Part shown: positions 24,788 through 34,500 of the stretch, in pieces
Position numbering within the stretch: the first letter of the stretch is position 1
How the letters are laid out: every line of letters begins with the position of its first letter
From: JBEKCD01 sp050015055
GTDB lineage: Archaea; Thermoproteota; Bathyarchaeia; Bathyarchaeales; Bathycorpusculaceae
Assembly (NCBI GenBank): GCA_050015055.1
Contig: JBEKCD010000001.1
Span: 1 to 64,000, forward strand
Length of the DNA stretch: 64,000 nucleotides
Reading direction: 5' to 3'
Program-made: the position numbers and the translations under genes
The notes under the pieces: model-generated
What the model saw: only the letters and a program-made list of their open reading frames with translations
Database searches by the model: none
What the model was told of the DNA's origin: nothing

Positions 24788-27700
24788 TCAGTGGCGTCTG
24801 CGTTTGTACATTCGAAACGCGCCCAGCGCGGCGAAACAGCCAGCCAAGCCCAAGACGATTCCAACCAAGTACTCTGTCCTCGAAAAATCCCCTGCCGCCA
24901 CTATGACCTTGATGCTGTAAAGAGCGTCAACGCCGGCATCGTACTTGCCGTTGCCATTAACATCCACCAAAATATCGTAAACTCCAGTAGTCAAAGGTTT
25001 GTTCCAAACAGCGGTGAGACTAATGTTCCCCGAAGAATCAGAAGACGCGGCCCCTGCTTGAACTCTTCCAGTGATGTTCGCACCGTCAAACCATGCTGTG
25101 TCATACACGATGTAAACGTTGTAAGTCTGACTCGCCCCAAAGCCACTTCCAACGACATAGACCGTCTCGTCCAAGCTGAAAACATCCCTCTGAACGCTCG
25201 CACCGTCACAGCTCTCGATAGTAGGCGCTATGTGAGCCTGCCAGTTCCAAGTTATGCTTGAGTCCTCGTTTATCGAGAACGTCACAGAAACACCGCCACC
25301 ACTGGCCGGAACAGAGCCGGTACCGACCCAGCCGGTGCAAGTCCAAACTTGGCCAGCTTCAGTCACGGGACTCGTAACAGTGCAAGTAACCGAACTGCCA
25401 TTATTGTACGTGTGATCGCCGACGGGTGGGTTGGGGTTGTCATGAGCTGACGTGACTGTTAACGTCTGTTGAGTGATTTGCCAGTTCCAGGTTATGCTTG
25501 AGTTCTGGGAAATCGTGAAGGTTACAGAAGTGTCAGTGCCGCTGGGTGGGACATCGCCTGTTCCTGTCCAGCCCGTGCAAGTGTGGGAAATACCACCCTC
25601 AACCACAGGACTAGAAACACTACAAGTTACAGAAGAACCATAGTCGTATAGGTGATCGCCAACGCCCGGACTGGGATTGTCATGAGCTGAAGTAACAGTC
25701 AAAGTCAACTGAACAGGCGGAGTCACAGCCCAGTTCCATGTGATGCTTGAGTTCTGGGAAATCGTGAAGGTTACAGAAGTGTCAGTGCCGCTAGGTGAGA
25801 CATCGCCTGTGCCCGTCCAGCCCGTGCAAGTGTAGTAAACACCATCCTCCGTCACAGGACTAGAAACATTACAAGTAACAGAATCATTATCATTGTACGT
25901 GTGATCGCCGACGGGTGGGTTGGGGTTGTCATGAGCTGACGTGACTGTTAACGTCTGTTGAGTGATTTGCCAGTTCCATGTGATGCTCGAGTTTTCGGTT
26001 ATCGAAAACGTCACAGAAACGGTGCTACCACTAGGCGGAACGGAACCAGTACCAACCCAGCCAGTACAAGTGTAGGAGACGTCGGCCTCAACGACGGGGC
26101 TAGAGACACTGCAGGTAACCGAAGAGCCATCGTTGTAAAGGTTGTTGCCGACAGCCGGGCTGGGATTGCCATGAGCCGACGTAACGGTCAAAGTCCACTG
26201 GGCAACCTGCCAGTTCCAAGTGATGTTCGAATCCTGAGAAATCGTAAAAGAAACAGAAGTACCGGAACCGGTCGATGGAACAGAGCCCGTGCCAGACCAA
26301 CCAGTGCAGGTATAGGTAACACCGCCCTCAGTCACTGGACTCGTGACGCTGCAAGTAACATTGTCACCTTGGTCGTAGGGGTGATTGCCAACAGCTGGGC
26401 TGGGATTTCCATGAGCGGACGCAACGGTCAGAACGTGTTGAGGAGCGTTGCCATGCCAATTCCAGGTAATAGACGAATCCTGAGTGATCGTAAAAGAAAC
26501 AGAAGAACCAGTACCGCTAACGGTAACGTAAGAACCATCGTCGATATAGTGGACTCCGTCAGTAGGGTTGGGGCTGTCATGAGCAGAATAGACGGTCAAC
26601 GTACGCTGAAGGAGTACACCCTGCCAAAGCCAAGTAATAGACGAATCAAGATTTATCGTAAAAGACACGGAAGAGCCAGTACCACTGGGGGGAACGGAAC
26701 CGGTACCCGTCCAGCCAGTGCATGTCCAGACAATGCTGCCCTCGGTCACTGGACTCGTTGCGTTGCAGGTAACATAGGAGCCATCACTGTACACGTGCTG
26801 ACCGTTGCCTGGGTTGGAGCTGTCATGATCTGAAGAAACAGTCAACGTGTGTTGGGCAGCGGTTCCTTGCCAGTTCCAGGTTATGCTTGAATCCGCAGTT
26901 ATAGCAAAAGATGTTGTAGTCCCACTACCGCTTGATGGAACAGAGCCCGTGCCTGTCCAGCCGGTGCACGTCCAAATAGTGCTGCCCTCAGTCACAGGGC
27001 TCGAAACACTGCATGTAACAGAAGAACCATCAGCATAAACGTGACTGCCAACACCCGGAGTCGGACTATCATGGGCAGAATAAACGGTCAACGTACGTTG
27101 AACGAGTGCACCCTGCCAATTCCAGGTAATGGATGAATCATGAGCCATGGTGAAACTCGTTGAAGAACCAGACCCACTAGACGGAACAGAACCACTGCCC
27201 GTCCAACCCGTACACGTCCAGACGATGCTGCCTTCTGTCACGGGACTCGTAACACTGCAAGTGACCGACGAACCATCACTGTATGTGTGTGGGCCGTTGC
27301 TCGGGTTTGGATTATCATGACCCGAAGAAACAATCAACGTGTGATTAAAAACTTGCCAATTCCAAGTTATACTCGAGTTTTCAGCTATGCTAAACGATGC
27401 CGAAGTGCCAGTACCGCTTGATGGAACGGAACCGGAACCTGTCCAGCCAGTGCATGTCCACATTGAACTGCCCTCAGTAACTGGACTCGTGACAGTACAG
27501 GTAACCGAACTGCCATCATCGTACGTATGAGATCCAACACCTGGACTCGGACTGTCATGTGCAGACGCAACGGTTAAGGTCCACTGGGTGAGCTGCCAAT
27601 TCCAAGTGATACTCGAATCCTCAGTCATGTTGAAGGGCCCAGCAGTAGTACCAGATCCACCGGACGCAAAATCGCCAGTGCCCGTCCACCCAGTACAAGT

Positions 27701-28405
27701 GTAGGAATGCCCATTCTCAAAAACAGGACTAGAAACACTACAAGTGGCAATATCGCCATCATTGTACGTGTGAGCCCCAACACTTGGACTCGGACTGTCA
27801 TGTGCAGACGCAACGGTTAAGGTCCACTGGGTGAGCTGCCAGTTCCATGTGATACTCGAATTCTGAGACATCGTAAAGCCAACAGAAGTGCCAGAACCAC
27901 TAGACGGAACATCGCCACCACCCGTCCAACCAGTACAAGTGTAGGAATGCCCACTCTCAACTACAGGGCTCGTAACGTTGCAAGTGACAGAGTCACCATA
28001 ACTGTACGTGTGATTGCCAGCACTCGGACTTGGACTGCCATGCGTAGAAGAAACAGTCAAAGTCCACTGAACAGGCGTACCCTGCCAATTCCAAGTAATA
28101 GATGAATCGCTAGTTATGTTGAAACTCGTTGAGGGACCAGACCCACTAGACGGAACAGAACCATTGCCCGTCCAACCCGTACAAGTCCAAACAGTACTGC
28201 CCTCAGTCACAGGGCTCGTGACATTGCAAGTAACAGAATCATTATCATTGTACGTATGTTCGCCAACAGGTGGGTTGGGGCTGTCATGAGCCGACACAAC
28301 GGTCAACGTCCAAGGACCTTGGGCATGTGCTATGGCTGCATAGTACATTAAAGCAGTGAAAATGAATACAATTAGGAAAGACGTAACAACTATTCTTTTC
28401 TTCAT
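24788..28405 (-). CDS. Giant surface protein of 13 cysteine-paired InlB-like repeats with membrane tail
   Basis: The 1205-residue protein has a signal peptide (1-28) and 13 repeats of about 80 residues, each with TLTVxSAHDSPxP, SVTCxVTSPV, TCTGWTGxGSVP and DSSITWNWQ. Twelve repeats hold exactly two cysteines (VTC and TCTGW). Repeat 8 lacks about 27 internal residues including both. A C-terminal domain follows (VYVVGSGFGASQTYNVYIVY, GVYDILVDVNGNGKYD), and the protein ends with TEYLVGIVLGLAGCFAALGA and RRRH. This is probably a long adhesin-like fibre locked by intradomain disulfides. The tail module is shared with 46015-46578. Confidence 0.88.
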   Translation of the reverse strand: MKKRIVVTSFLIVFIFTALMYYAAIAHAQGPWTLTVVSAHDSPNPPVGEHTYNDNDSVTCNVTSPVTEGSTVWTCTGWTGNGSVPSSGSGPSTSFNITSDSSITWNWQGTPVQWTLTVSSTHGSPSPSAGNHTYSYGDSVTCNVTSPVVESGHSYTCTGWTGGGDVPSSGSGTSVGFTMSQNSSITWNWQLTQWTLTVASAHDSPSPSVGAHTYNDGDIATCSVSSPVFENGHSYTCTGWTGTGDFASGGSGTTAGPFNMTEDSSITWNWQLTQWTLTVASAHDSPSPGVGSHTYDDGSSVTCTVTSPVTEGSSMWTCTGWTGSGSVPSSGTGTSASFSIAENSSITWNWQVFNHTLIVSSGHDNPNPSNGPHTYSDGSSVTCSVTSPVTEGSIVWTCTGWTGSGSVPSSGSGSSTSFTMAHDSSITWNWQGALVQRTLTVYSAHDSPTPGVGSHVYADGSSVTCSVSSPVTEGSTIWTCTGWTGTGSVPSSGSGTTTSFAITADSSITWNWQGTAAQHTLTVSSDHDSSNPGNGQHVYSDGSYVTCNATSPVTEGSIVWTCTGWTGTGSVPPSGTGSSVSFTINLDSSITWLWQGVLLQRTLTVYSAHDSPNPTDGVHYIDDGSYVTVSGTGSSVSFTITQDSSITWNWHGNAPQHVLTVASAHGNPSPAVGNHPYDQGDNVTCSVTSPVTEGGVTYTCTGWSGTGSVPSTGSGTSVSFTISQDSNITWNWQVAQWTLTVTSAHGNPSPAVGNNLYNDGSSVTCSVSSPVVEADVSYTCTGWVGTGSVPPSGSTVSVTFSITENSSITWNWQITQQTLTVTSAHDNPNPPVGDHTYNDNDSVTCNVSSPVTEDGVYYTCTGWTGTGDVSPSGTDTSVTFTISQNSSITWNWAVTPPVQLTLTVTSAHDNPSPGVGDHLYDYGSSVTCSVSSPVVEGGISHTCTGWTGTGDVPPSGTDTSVTFTISQNSSITWNWQITQQTLTVTSAHDNPNPPVGDHTYNNGSSVTCTVTSPVTEAGQVWTCTGWVGTGSVPASGGGVSVTFSINEDSSITWNWQAHIAPTIESCDGASVQRDVFSLDETVYVVGSGFGASQTYNVYIVYDTAWFDGANITGRVQAGAASSDSSGNISLTAVWNKPLTTGVYDILVDVNGNGKYDAGVDALYSIKVIVAAGDFSRTEYLVGIVLGLAGCFAALGAFRMYKRRRH

Positions 28406-28592
28406 TCTACTTTCTTCTTTAATCTTTGCGCTTCACGAATAGTCATCCTATCCTTTTTTCACTGTTTTAACGTTTTCTTCCAACAATCAAGCGCGCGCTT
28501 CGGGACAAGGCAGCATGCTATTCTTGGGCTGACCTACAGGGTCGGCTGCATGCCTTAGTCAGCTGTAATGTTGGGGGTCGAGTCTTTGAGGA

Positions 28593-29660
28593 TCAATTTT
28601 CTCTTTTGTTCTTCTTATGGCGCTGTCTTTGTGGGGTTGTGTGATTTTCGCTTCGGTGATTCTCCCGAGTTGAGAGCTTGGGAGCTGCTATGGTCACCGT
28701 TGTGTTAGGCGGGATTGAGGAGGTTATCCAGACGTTTCCTCCGATGACGGCACCTTTTCCGATGACTGTTGTTCCTCCTAGAATGGTGGTTCCAGAGTAT
28801 ATGATGACGTCGTCTTCGACAGTTGGATGACGCTTTTTGCCCCTGAGCTTGGAGATCTCTCCGCGTGGAAAGCTTTTCCCGCCGAGGGTGACTCCTTGAT
28901 AGATTCTTACGTTGTTTCCGATGTCAGAGGTTTCGCCTATCACGACGCCGGTTCCGTGATCTATGAAGAAGTTTTCTCCGATTCTTGCCCCTGGGTGTAT
29001 GTCTATGCCTGTGAGCGAATGGGCGTGTTCGCTCATCATTCGAGGTATCAAGGGCACTTGTCTGCAGCAGAGTTCGTGGGCAACGCGGTAGGTGGCAATG
29101 GCGTAGATGCATGGGTAACTAAGGATGATCTCGTCAAGGCTCTTTGCTGCTGGGTCGCCTTCGTATGCGGCTTGGACATCAGCCGAGACGAGTCTTTTTA
29201 TTTCTGGGATGCATTCAAGAAGTTCCTCTGTGACTTTCTGGGCTCTTTCTTTGCAGATGTCGATTGGGCATTCTCTTTCTTTTGGGCAGACGTATTTCAG
29301 GCTCTTGGTTATCTCTTCTTCGAGGCGCGTGTGTAGGGAATGCATTGTGCTGCCAAGAAAATACCAGACGTTCGTCTCAGTGAGTGAAGTGTCGCCCAGC
29401 AAGTTGGGGAAGAGGACTGTCAAGATATCGTTCAGAATTCCTATTACTCTATGCTTCGAAGGCAGATCTTTTCCTTCTAGATGCTGAAGATCGCCATGGG
29501 AGACGTAGGCTACCATCAGCTGATCAGCAATTTTCGGCAGAGTTCGTTGGAACCAGTAGCCATTTGACTTTCTAGAGTTCTTAACGCTCTTCCCTAACGT
29601 CAATTCCCGTTTCGGCAATTGGTCAAGGTCGCCTTTTCCTTTTTTTCTCTCACTTTTCAT
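28593..29660 (-). CDS. cysE: Serine O-acetyltransferase
   Basis: The 355-residue protein has an N-terminal helical domain of about 200 residues and a left-handed beta-helix. The helix contains GIDIHPGARIGENFFIDHGTG, VVIGETSDIGNNVRIYQGVT, LGGKSFPRG and KRHPTVEDDVIIYSGTTILGG. The catalytic His residues (HPGA and DHGTG) and the acetyl-CoA loop are intact. It makes O-acetylserine, the precursor of cysteine. The length fits the EpsC/plant-type CysE with a longer N-terminus. GGAGTG lies upstream of the ATG. Immediately upstream in the same direction is the ruined cysK, so the pathway partner must be encoded elsewhere. Confidence 0.94.
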   Translation of the reverse strand: MKSERKKGKGDLDQLPKRELTLGKSVKNSRKSNGYWFQRTLPKIADQLMVAYVSHGDLQHLEGKDLPSKHRVIGILNDILTVLFPNLLGDTSLTETNVWYFLGSTMHSLHTRLEEEITKSLKYVCPKERECPIDICKERAQKVTEELLECIPEIKRLVSADVQAAYEGDPAAKSLDEIILSYPCIYAIATYRVAHELCCRQVPLIPRMMSEHAHSLTGIDIHPGARIGENFFIDHGTGVVIGETSDIGNNVRIYQGVTLGGKSFPRGEISKLRGKKRHPTVEDDVIIYSGTTILGGTTVIGKGAVIGGNVWITSSIPPNTTVTIAAPKLSTRENHRSENHTTPQRQRHKKNKREN

Positions 29661-29672
29661 GGTTGGTCACTC

Positions 29673-29940
29673 CTATTCTGCTTGGAACAAGGAAGTGCTG
29701 AGGCATCGTTCTCCTGTATCTGGAAGAACAACGACTAAAAGCTTACTCTCGCTCTCCACTCTCCTTGCAACTTTTAGCGCTGCGGAGGTGATAGCTCCTG
29801 AGGAAATACCTACGGGCAATCCTTCCTTCGCGCAAGTTGCCTCGCCATTTCTATCGCTTCTTCGTCTCTTACCTTTATTTCGTCGATTAGTTCCATCTTC
29901 AAAACATCTGGTTTGAATCTGTAATGGTAAGGTTGACGCC
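29673..29940 (-). pseudogene. cysK: Cysteine synthase C-terminal remnant
   Basis: One frame gives HYRFKPDVLKMELIDEIKV with RDEEAIEMARQLAR. After a one-base shift near 29842 the next frame continues EGLPVGISSGAITSAALKVA and VLPDTGERCLSTSLF, ending at TAG 29673. Together these are the last 80-90 residues of an O-acetylserine sulfhydrylase (PLP enzyme), including GISSGA and the PDxGERYLSTxLF terminus. The catalytic lysine half is missing upstream. The position 12 bases before cysE shows the two once formed an operon. Confidence 0.75.
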
Positions 29941-30291
29941 AGTGCGTGCGCAACGTGCGCGCATAAGCATGTAATTCGAAATAAGGACGAGGTTGACCGC
30001 ATCGTCTCAGACATGGACCCGCACGTGTTGTTCGACGTTTCTATTATCTGATCGATAAGCATTAGGACTTCCCTGAACGACAGCATCAGTACCTCGCGCT
30101 ATAATACTGATATTTCAAAAACCGAAATACTCCAGACGTTACGGATTCCACAGGGATAACTCATTGCCATACCAAGCGCGCGGTGATGTTAATGCAAGAA
30201 AAACTTTAGCGTGCACATAATCAATTATAACATAAAGGGCCTAAACTGCGCGCGCTTTGCTGAGCTCTGAAAACATAAGAAGTGGAATAAG

Positions 30292-30301
30292 ACGTATATA
30301 T
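30292..30301 (+). promoter_or_regulatory. TATA box of the NosD/dockerin gene
   Basis: CGTATATATA lies about 40 bases before the ATG at 30336. GAGGGAAAA forms the ribosome site between them. Confidence 0.55.
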
Positions 30302-30335
30302 AGTAGGAATCATGGAGTATGATTGAGGGAAAAGC

Positions 30336-31652
30336 ATGATTCACAGAAAGATCCTGTGTCTCTTTCTCATTGTGATGTATCTATCTGCCTCAAGTCCTTT
30401 GTTTTTCGTTGCGAAAGCAGGTCCGACTATTATAAGGGTTCCTTTTGACTATTCGACGATACAGGCGGCCATTGACCACGCGAACCCGGGAGACACCGTC
30501 GCTGTATCGGCAGGAACATACTATGAGGATCTCTACATCGACAAAAACTTAACATTAACAGGGGACAACAGGGAAACCACCATCCTGAACGGTTTGGGAG
30601 GCTATTTCGGCATCAACGTGAACTCTACGAGCGTCAACATAACTGGTTTCACGGTTGTTAATGCAACGGTCGGCATGTACCTTGAAAACTGCGGCGGAAG
30701 CACTGTCTTTGGGAACGAGGTCGCTGGCTCGGACGCTAATATCACTGTTTGGGAAGTGGGAATATGGTTGTACTCTTCTAACAACAGCGTGGTCTCCGAC
30801 AACATCGTACATGATGATGGAACATATGGAATCGTCCTCTGCGGACACTCCAGCGAAGACACGGTTACGCTCAACACCATAAATGACAGCGGAGGTGGGT
30901 TAGCCGTGAGCGGCGAAGGTAGCCTCATCTGCCACAACAACTTCGTCAACAACCAGAACCAAGCAGTGATTCTTGATTCATTCCACAACGATTGGAACAA
31001 CACGCGCGAGGGCAACTACTGGAGCGACTACAACGGTACGGACGCAAATCAGGACGGCATAGGAGACACACCGTATGTTGTAGATGCTAACAATACAGAC
31101 TTTTACCCGTTGATGGAGCCGTACAGTCTTCACGACCTTGGAGTGGTCAGTGTCGCAACTTCGAAGACTGGGTGTTTGCCCGTGCCGACGGTTGGACTCG
31201 GATACAGCGTGAACGTTACCGCCGAGATTTGGAATTATGGTACCGGCGACGAAAACTCTGGGCTAGCCATGTATGCAAACGAAACACTTGTCCAGCCGAA
31301 AACAAACACAACGTTGATAGCTGGAAGCTTAGCCTCGATGACTGTCCTTTGGAACACGTCTGGGCTTGATTATGGAAACTATACGTTAATGGCAGTAGTG
31401 GACCCGGTTCCGAATGAAACAAACACGTCGGACAACACGCTTGCAGGCGATTGGATAATAGTCACAATTCCAGGCGACCTCAACGGCGACTTCAAAGTCA
31501 GTCTTTCCGACCTAACTCTTTTGGCAAATGCTTACGGCTCCAAACCAGGCGATGCAAAGTGGAATCCCAATGCAGACATGCACAACAGTGGCAGAGTCGG
31601 ACTGACAGACCTTACATTATTAGCCATCCATTATGGACAACACTATCCATAG
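30336..31652 (+). CDS. Secreted NosD-like beta-helix protein with CARDB-like domain and dockerin
   Basis: The 438 residues comprise a signal peptide (1-28) and a right-handed beta-helix of the NosD/periplasmic copper-binding type (about 33-255). The helix begins YSTIQAAIDHANPGDTVAVSAGTYYEDL and ends GNYWSDYNGTDANQDGIGDTPYV. A CARDB-like beta domain (about 265-375) and a dockerin with loops DLNGDFKVSLSD and DMHNSGRVGLTD follow, ending HYGQHYP. The beta-helix probably binds or cleaves polysaccharide. The dockerin could plug into the cohesin-like domains of 14516-16567. No membrane anchor is present. Confidence 0.88.
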   Translation: MIHRKILCLFLIVMYLSASSPLFFVAKAGPTIIRVPFDYSTIQAAIDHANPGDTVAVSAGTYYEDLYIDKNLTLTGDNRETTILNGLGGYFGINVNSTSVNITGFTVVNATVGMYLENCGGSTVFGNEVAGSDANITVWEVGIWLYSSNNSVVSDNIVHDDGTYGIVLCGHSSEDTVTLNTINDSGGGLAVSGEGSLICHNNFVNNQNQAVILDSFHNDWNNTREGNYWSDYNGTDANQDGIGDTPYVVDANNTDFYPLMEPYSLHDLGVVSVATSKTGCLPVPTVGLGYSVNVTAEIWNYGTGDENSGLAMYANETLVQPKTNTTLIAGSLASMTVLWNTSGLDYGNYTLMAVVDPVPNETNTSDNTLAGDWIIVTIPGDLNGDFKVSLSDLTLLANAYGSKPGDAKWNPNADMHNSGRVGLTDLTLLAIHYGQHYP

Positions 31653-31764
31653 CTTCCTAAGCGTCAACTGCCGCTTTGTTGGGCGTGCATTCAGGTGATT
31701 CATCAATTCGGCTGAAAAAAAGGGTTCGTGCGCACCACGCGATCGTACTAGCCAACAACCATGA

Positions 31765-31793
31765 AAACGGCGTAGAGAGCCGTTTCTGTTTTT
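31765..31793 (+). terminator. Hairpin plus T-run after the NosD/dockerin gene
   Basis: AAACGGC pairs with GCCGTTT across a 7-base loop and is followed by CTGTTTTT. It lies about 113 bases after the stop codon. Confidence 0.5.
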
Positions 31794-31799
31794 GCACCA

Positions 31800-31826
31800 G
31801 AACCAGACTGGTTCAGCTCTGTTTTT
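31800..31826 (+). terminator. Second hairpin plus T-run
   Basis: GAACCA-GAC-TGGTTC is followed by AGCTCTGTTTTT. Two such hairpins in tandem strengthen the terminator reading, although bacterial-type terminators are unusual in archaea. Confidence 0.5.
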
Positions 31827-32268
31827 CAGACGTAGTTGGGTTGGTTTCATTTTGTAGCACGTGTATAGAGTTTCTGTTATTTGTACGTGCTTGCTGTGCA
31901 GGTTGTGTGCTGTTCAAGTTTCAGGTGTTGGCGGTTTTTTTTTGCGTACTTCCGCGAAAAAGCGCGCGCGAAATCAAACTCATCTAATCCAGTCGATGAC
32001 CTCACTCCGAAGATAACATCGGCCCTAGCAATACCTGCCAACTCGGCAAAGCGTGACATCAGCAGAAGCACAACTATCAAGACTCCCAGTTCTACGCAGC
32101 GCAGACAATCCGATAGGCTTGTGTGCTCAGACGATTTTTATGTTTTGCGAAAGCGTCCTTAATTCGACCTTCAATGCCTTGCCTGGGCGCATTTTGGTGC
32201 CTTGTCCAAAACTATTTAAGTGCCCCGAATCACAGGTCCATTGATTGAGGGTGTCCATCAAGATTTAC

Positions 32269-34347
32269 ATGGATAACAGCCAGTTGATTCTTGGCCTGAA
32301 GATTGCCGTCATCTTCGTAGCAGTTTTGCTTGTGTTTGGCCAGGACTTGGCGATAGTGGCGGCTGATGCTCTGCAGAACGAAGCTACGAGCTACATTCTG
32401 GCTGTACCTTTTCTCTTCGCTTACCTGGTATACCGGAAAAGGAAAATGTTGAGGACGGTGGTGCCGCTTGAGAGTCAGGGTGAACCGAGAATCATGAGGT
32501 ACTCGGGGACGATTGCTGGGGTGCTTCTCTCCTCGACTGCGATACTGGTCTACTGGTACGGTTCGTATACGTTTACGCCTCTGGAGTATCACATGCTTAT
32601 GCTGCCGGTGTTTGCGGCTGGTTTGACGCTGGTTCTTTTTAATACGCAGACGTTGAGGCAGTTGTTGTTTCCTCTGGTTTTCCTTGTGCTTTTGATGCCT
32701 CCGCCGTCGGATTTACTCAGCAACGTCGGGTCGGCTCTTTCAGTGTCGAGTTCGCAGGTCTCGTTTGCGTTCATACGGTTGGTGGGGATACCTTCGACTC
32801 TGACGAGTCAGTATGGGAACCCGGTGATCCAGTTGACGAGGGCGGGCGGCGAGACGATGGGGTTCTCCGTCGGCATAGCATGTTCAGGCATCTACAGCCT
32901 GCTCGGGTTTCTGGTGTTCGCGGTTTTCATCGGCTACATCATCCGGGACAAGCTGTGGAAGAAGCTTACGCTGTTTTTCATCGGGTTTGCACTCATCTAC
33001 GTGTTGAACGTAGCGAGGATAGACGCGATTCTCATGATAGGCTTCAACTATGGCCAGGACATTGCAACGGAGCTTTTCCACCTAGTAGGCGGTTGGATCC
33101 TCATATTCCTCGGAACGCTCCTGCTGCTCGCATTCTCAGAAAAAGCCTTGCACACCAAGATATTCAGCAGACCACCTGAAGGATGCTCAGAATGCAACTC
33201 ACAGCCCAAGACCGACCGAGGCTTCTGCTTTACATGCGGCAGAATTCTCAAACCCGCACCCATTGCACTTCGCAAGAGAGACCTGGCGAAAATAGTGGCA
33301 ATAATCATCGTTCCGATCCTGTTGATGTCCATAGAAGCACCAGTTTTCGCTTTAACACGAGGTCCTCCAATAGTTGTGGTTGACACGCCCGCAGGACAGA
33401 AAGTGTCATTGAATATTTTGCCAACGATTTCTGGGTACAATCTGAGTTTCAGTTATCGCGACCAGGGATTCGAAACGGTAGCCCACGAAGACATGGCACT
33501 TCTGTACTATTACGCGCCAGCTAACCAGTCGCAAGAAACAGTCTACGCGGCTTTTGAAATAGCGTCCTCCCAGCAGAACTTGTACAGCTGGGAAACCTGC
33601 GTGGCGACCGGACAAATTTATCCTTTCGGTCATCAAGAGGCAAGCCAAATCGAGTTGAAAGACGTTCAGCTTCTACAGAATCCGCCGCTCATCGGCCGCT
33701 TCTTCGTTTTCCAATATACGGCGACAAACGTGACCCAAGCCGTGTTGTACTGGTTCGAGTCTACAACGTTTCAGGTGAACTCGACATCGGAACAGAAGTA
33801 CATCAAAATCAGCCTCATAACCTATCCAGAAAGCTTGGCGGATTTGCCGGCGTTGGAAAACCAGACCGTGGCCCTTGCCACAACGGTGGCGTCCTACTGG
33901 GAGCCGATTGTAACATGGTCTCAATTGGCTCTATTCCTCTCTCTGAACGGCTCGTACTTTGCCGCGGCAACCTTTGCCTTGCTTCTTGTTGTCACAATCT
34001 TATACGTTCTTGAAAGAAGAAAACAGAGAAGAGCAGACGCGAGAGTTTATCAGAAGCTGTCGACGCGGAGCAGGCAAATCATCGACACAGTTCAGGAAAC
34101 GGAAAAAGCCAACAGACCCACACTCGGCGCAATCGCGGCCGTATACAAGAGCAAAACGGGCGAACCCATCGACTATGAAGAAGTACTGCATAGGCTCTCC
34201 GAAGCGGAAAGAACAGGCATAATAGAAGATGGCGTAGCTAACGTCCAAGACGAGCCAACACAAGTGTGGAAAAGCCACCTGAAAGCTCCCAAGGAAAACG
34301 GGCGCATAAAACAGATCCTGCAACAATGGAAACCACGACACCAATAA
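32269..34347 (+). CDS. Archaeosortase/exosortase-family protein with zinc ribbon, outer beta domain and cytosolic tail
   Basis: The protein has 692 residues from ATG 32269; TTG 32245 and GTG 32251 are in-frame alternatives. Residues 1-290 form a multi-pass exosortase domain with the catalytic triad Cys205 (GIACSGIY), Arg250 (NVARID) and His271 (LFHLVGGW). A zinc ribbon (C306/C309/C320/C323) and a TM helix lead to an external beta domain of about 200 residues. A final TM helix (YFAAATFALLLVVTILYVL) precedes a charged cytosolic helical domain of about 110 residues. Archaeosortases cut C-terminal sorting signals and attach surface proteins to lipid. The extra domains are unusual and may sense or present substrates. 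Confidence 0.85.
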   Translation: MDNSQLILGLKIAVIFVAVLLVFGQDLAIVAADALQNEATSYILAVPFLFAYLVYRKRKMLRTVVPLESQGEPRIMRYSGTIAGVLLSSTAILVYWYGSYTFTPLEYHMLMLPVFAAGLTLVLFNTQTLRQLLFPLVFLVLLMPPPSDLLSNVGSALSVSSSQVSFAFIRLVGIPSTLTSQYGNPVIQLTRAGGETMGFSVGIACSGIYSLLGFLVFAVFIGYIIRDKLWKKLTLFFIGFALIYVLNVARIDAILMIGFNYGQDIATELFHLVGGWILIFLGTLLLLAFSEKALHTKIFSRPPEGCSECNSQPKTDRGFCFTCGRILKPAPIALRKRDLAKIVAIIIVPILLMSIEAPVFALTRGPPIVVVDTPAGQKVSLNILPTISGYNLSFSYRDQGFETVAHEDMALLYYYAPANQSQETVYAAFEIASSQQNLYSWETCVATGQIYPFGHQEASQIELKDVQLLQNPPLIGRFFVFQYTATNVTQAVLYWFESTTFQVNSTSEQKYIKISLITYPESLADLPALENQTVALATTVASYWEPIVTWSQLALFLSLNGSYFAAATFALLLVVTILYVLERRKQRRADARVYQKLSTRSRQIIDTVQETEKANRPTLGAIAAVYKSKTGEPIDYEEVLHRLSEAERTGIIEDGVANVQDEPTQVWKSHLKAPKENGRIKQILQQWKPRHQ

Positions 34348-34404
34348 GCGCGCGCGTTTGCGGCGTTAATCGTTAAGAAGGTTCTGTTAAGCTACAAAAT
34401 AAAC

Positions 34405-34500
34405 ATGGATGAGATCAGCCCGCAACAATTCACAGAACTTCTTGCCGAGAATATCGGTTCGAGAATGAAAAAGTCGCGCGCATGGCTGTTCCTAAATTAG
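34405..34500 (+). pseudogene. Short ORF truncated by the insertion sequence
   Basis: MDEISPQQFTELLAENIGSR continues to KKSRA, where the IS begins at 34485; the stop TAG is supplied by the IS end. The frame continues beyond the IS (35548 onward) for some 35 codons without recognisable homology. It may be a disrupted gene or chance. Confidence 0.35.

Larger units (their letters stand above)
31653..32268. other. Intergenic region between surface gene and archaeosortase
   Basis: It holds the two terminator hairpins listed separately, a GCGCGCGC tract (31961), and a TATA-like ACTATTTAAG at about 32210 for the archaeosortase gene. No gene is supportable in either direction. Confidence 0.45.

Noticed and set aside
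25958..26833. 291-codon ORF antisense to the fibre repeats
   Set aside because: Repetitive shadow of the repeats; no signal peptide or start signal.
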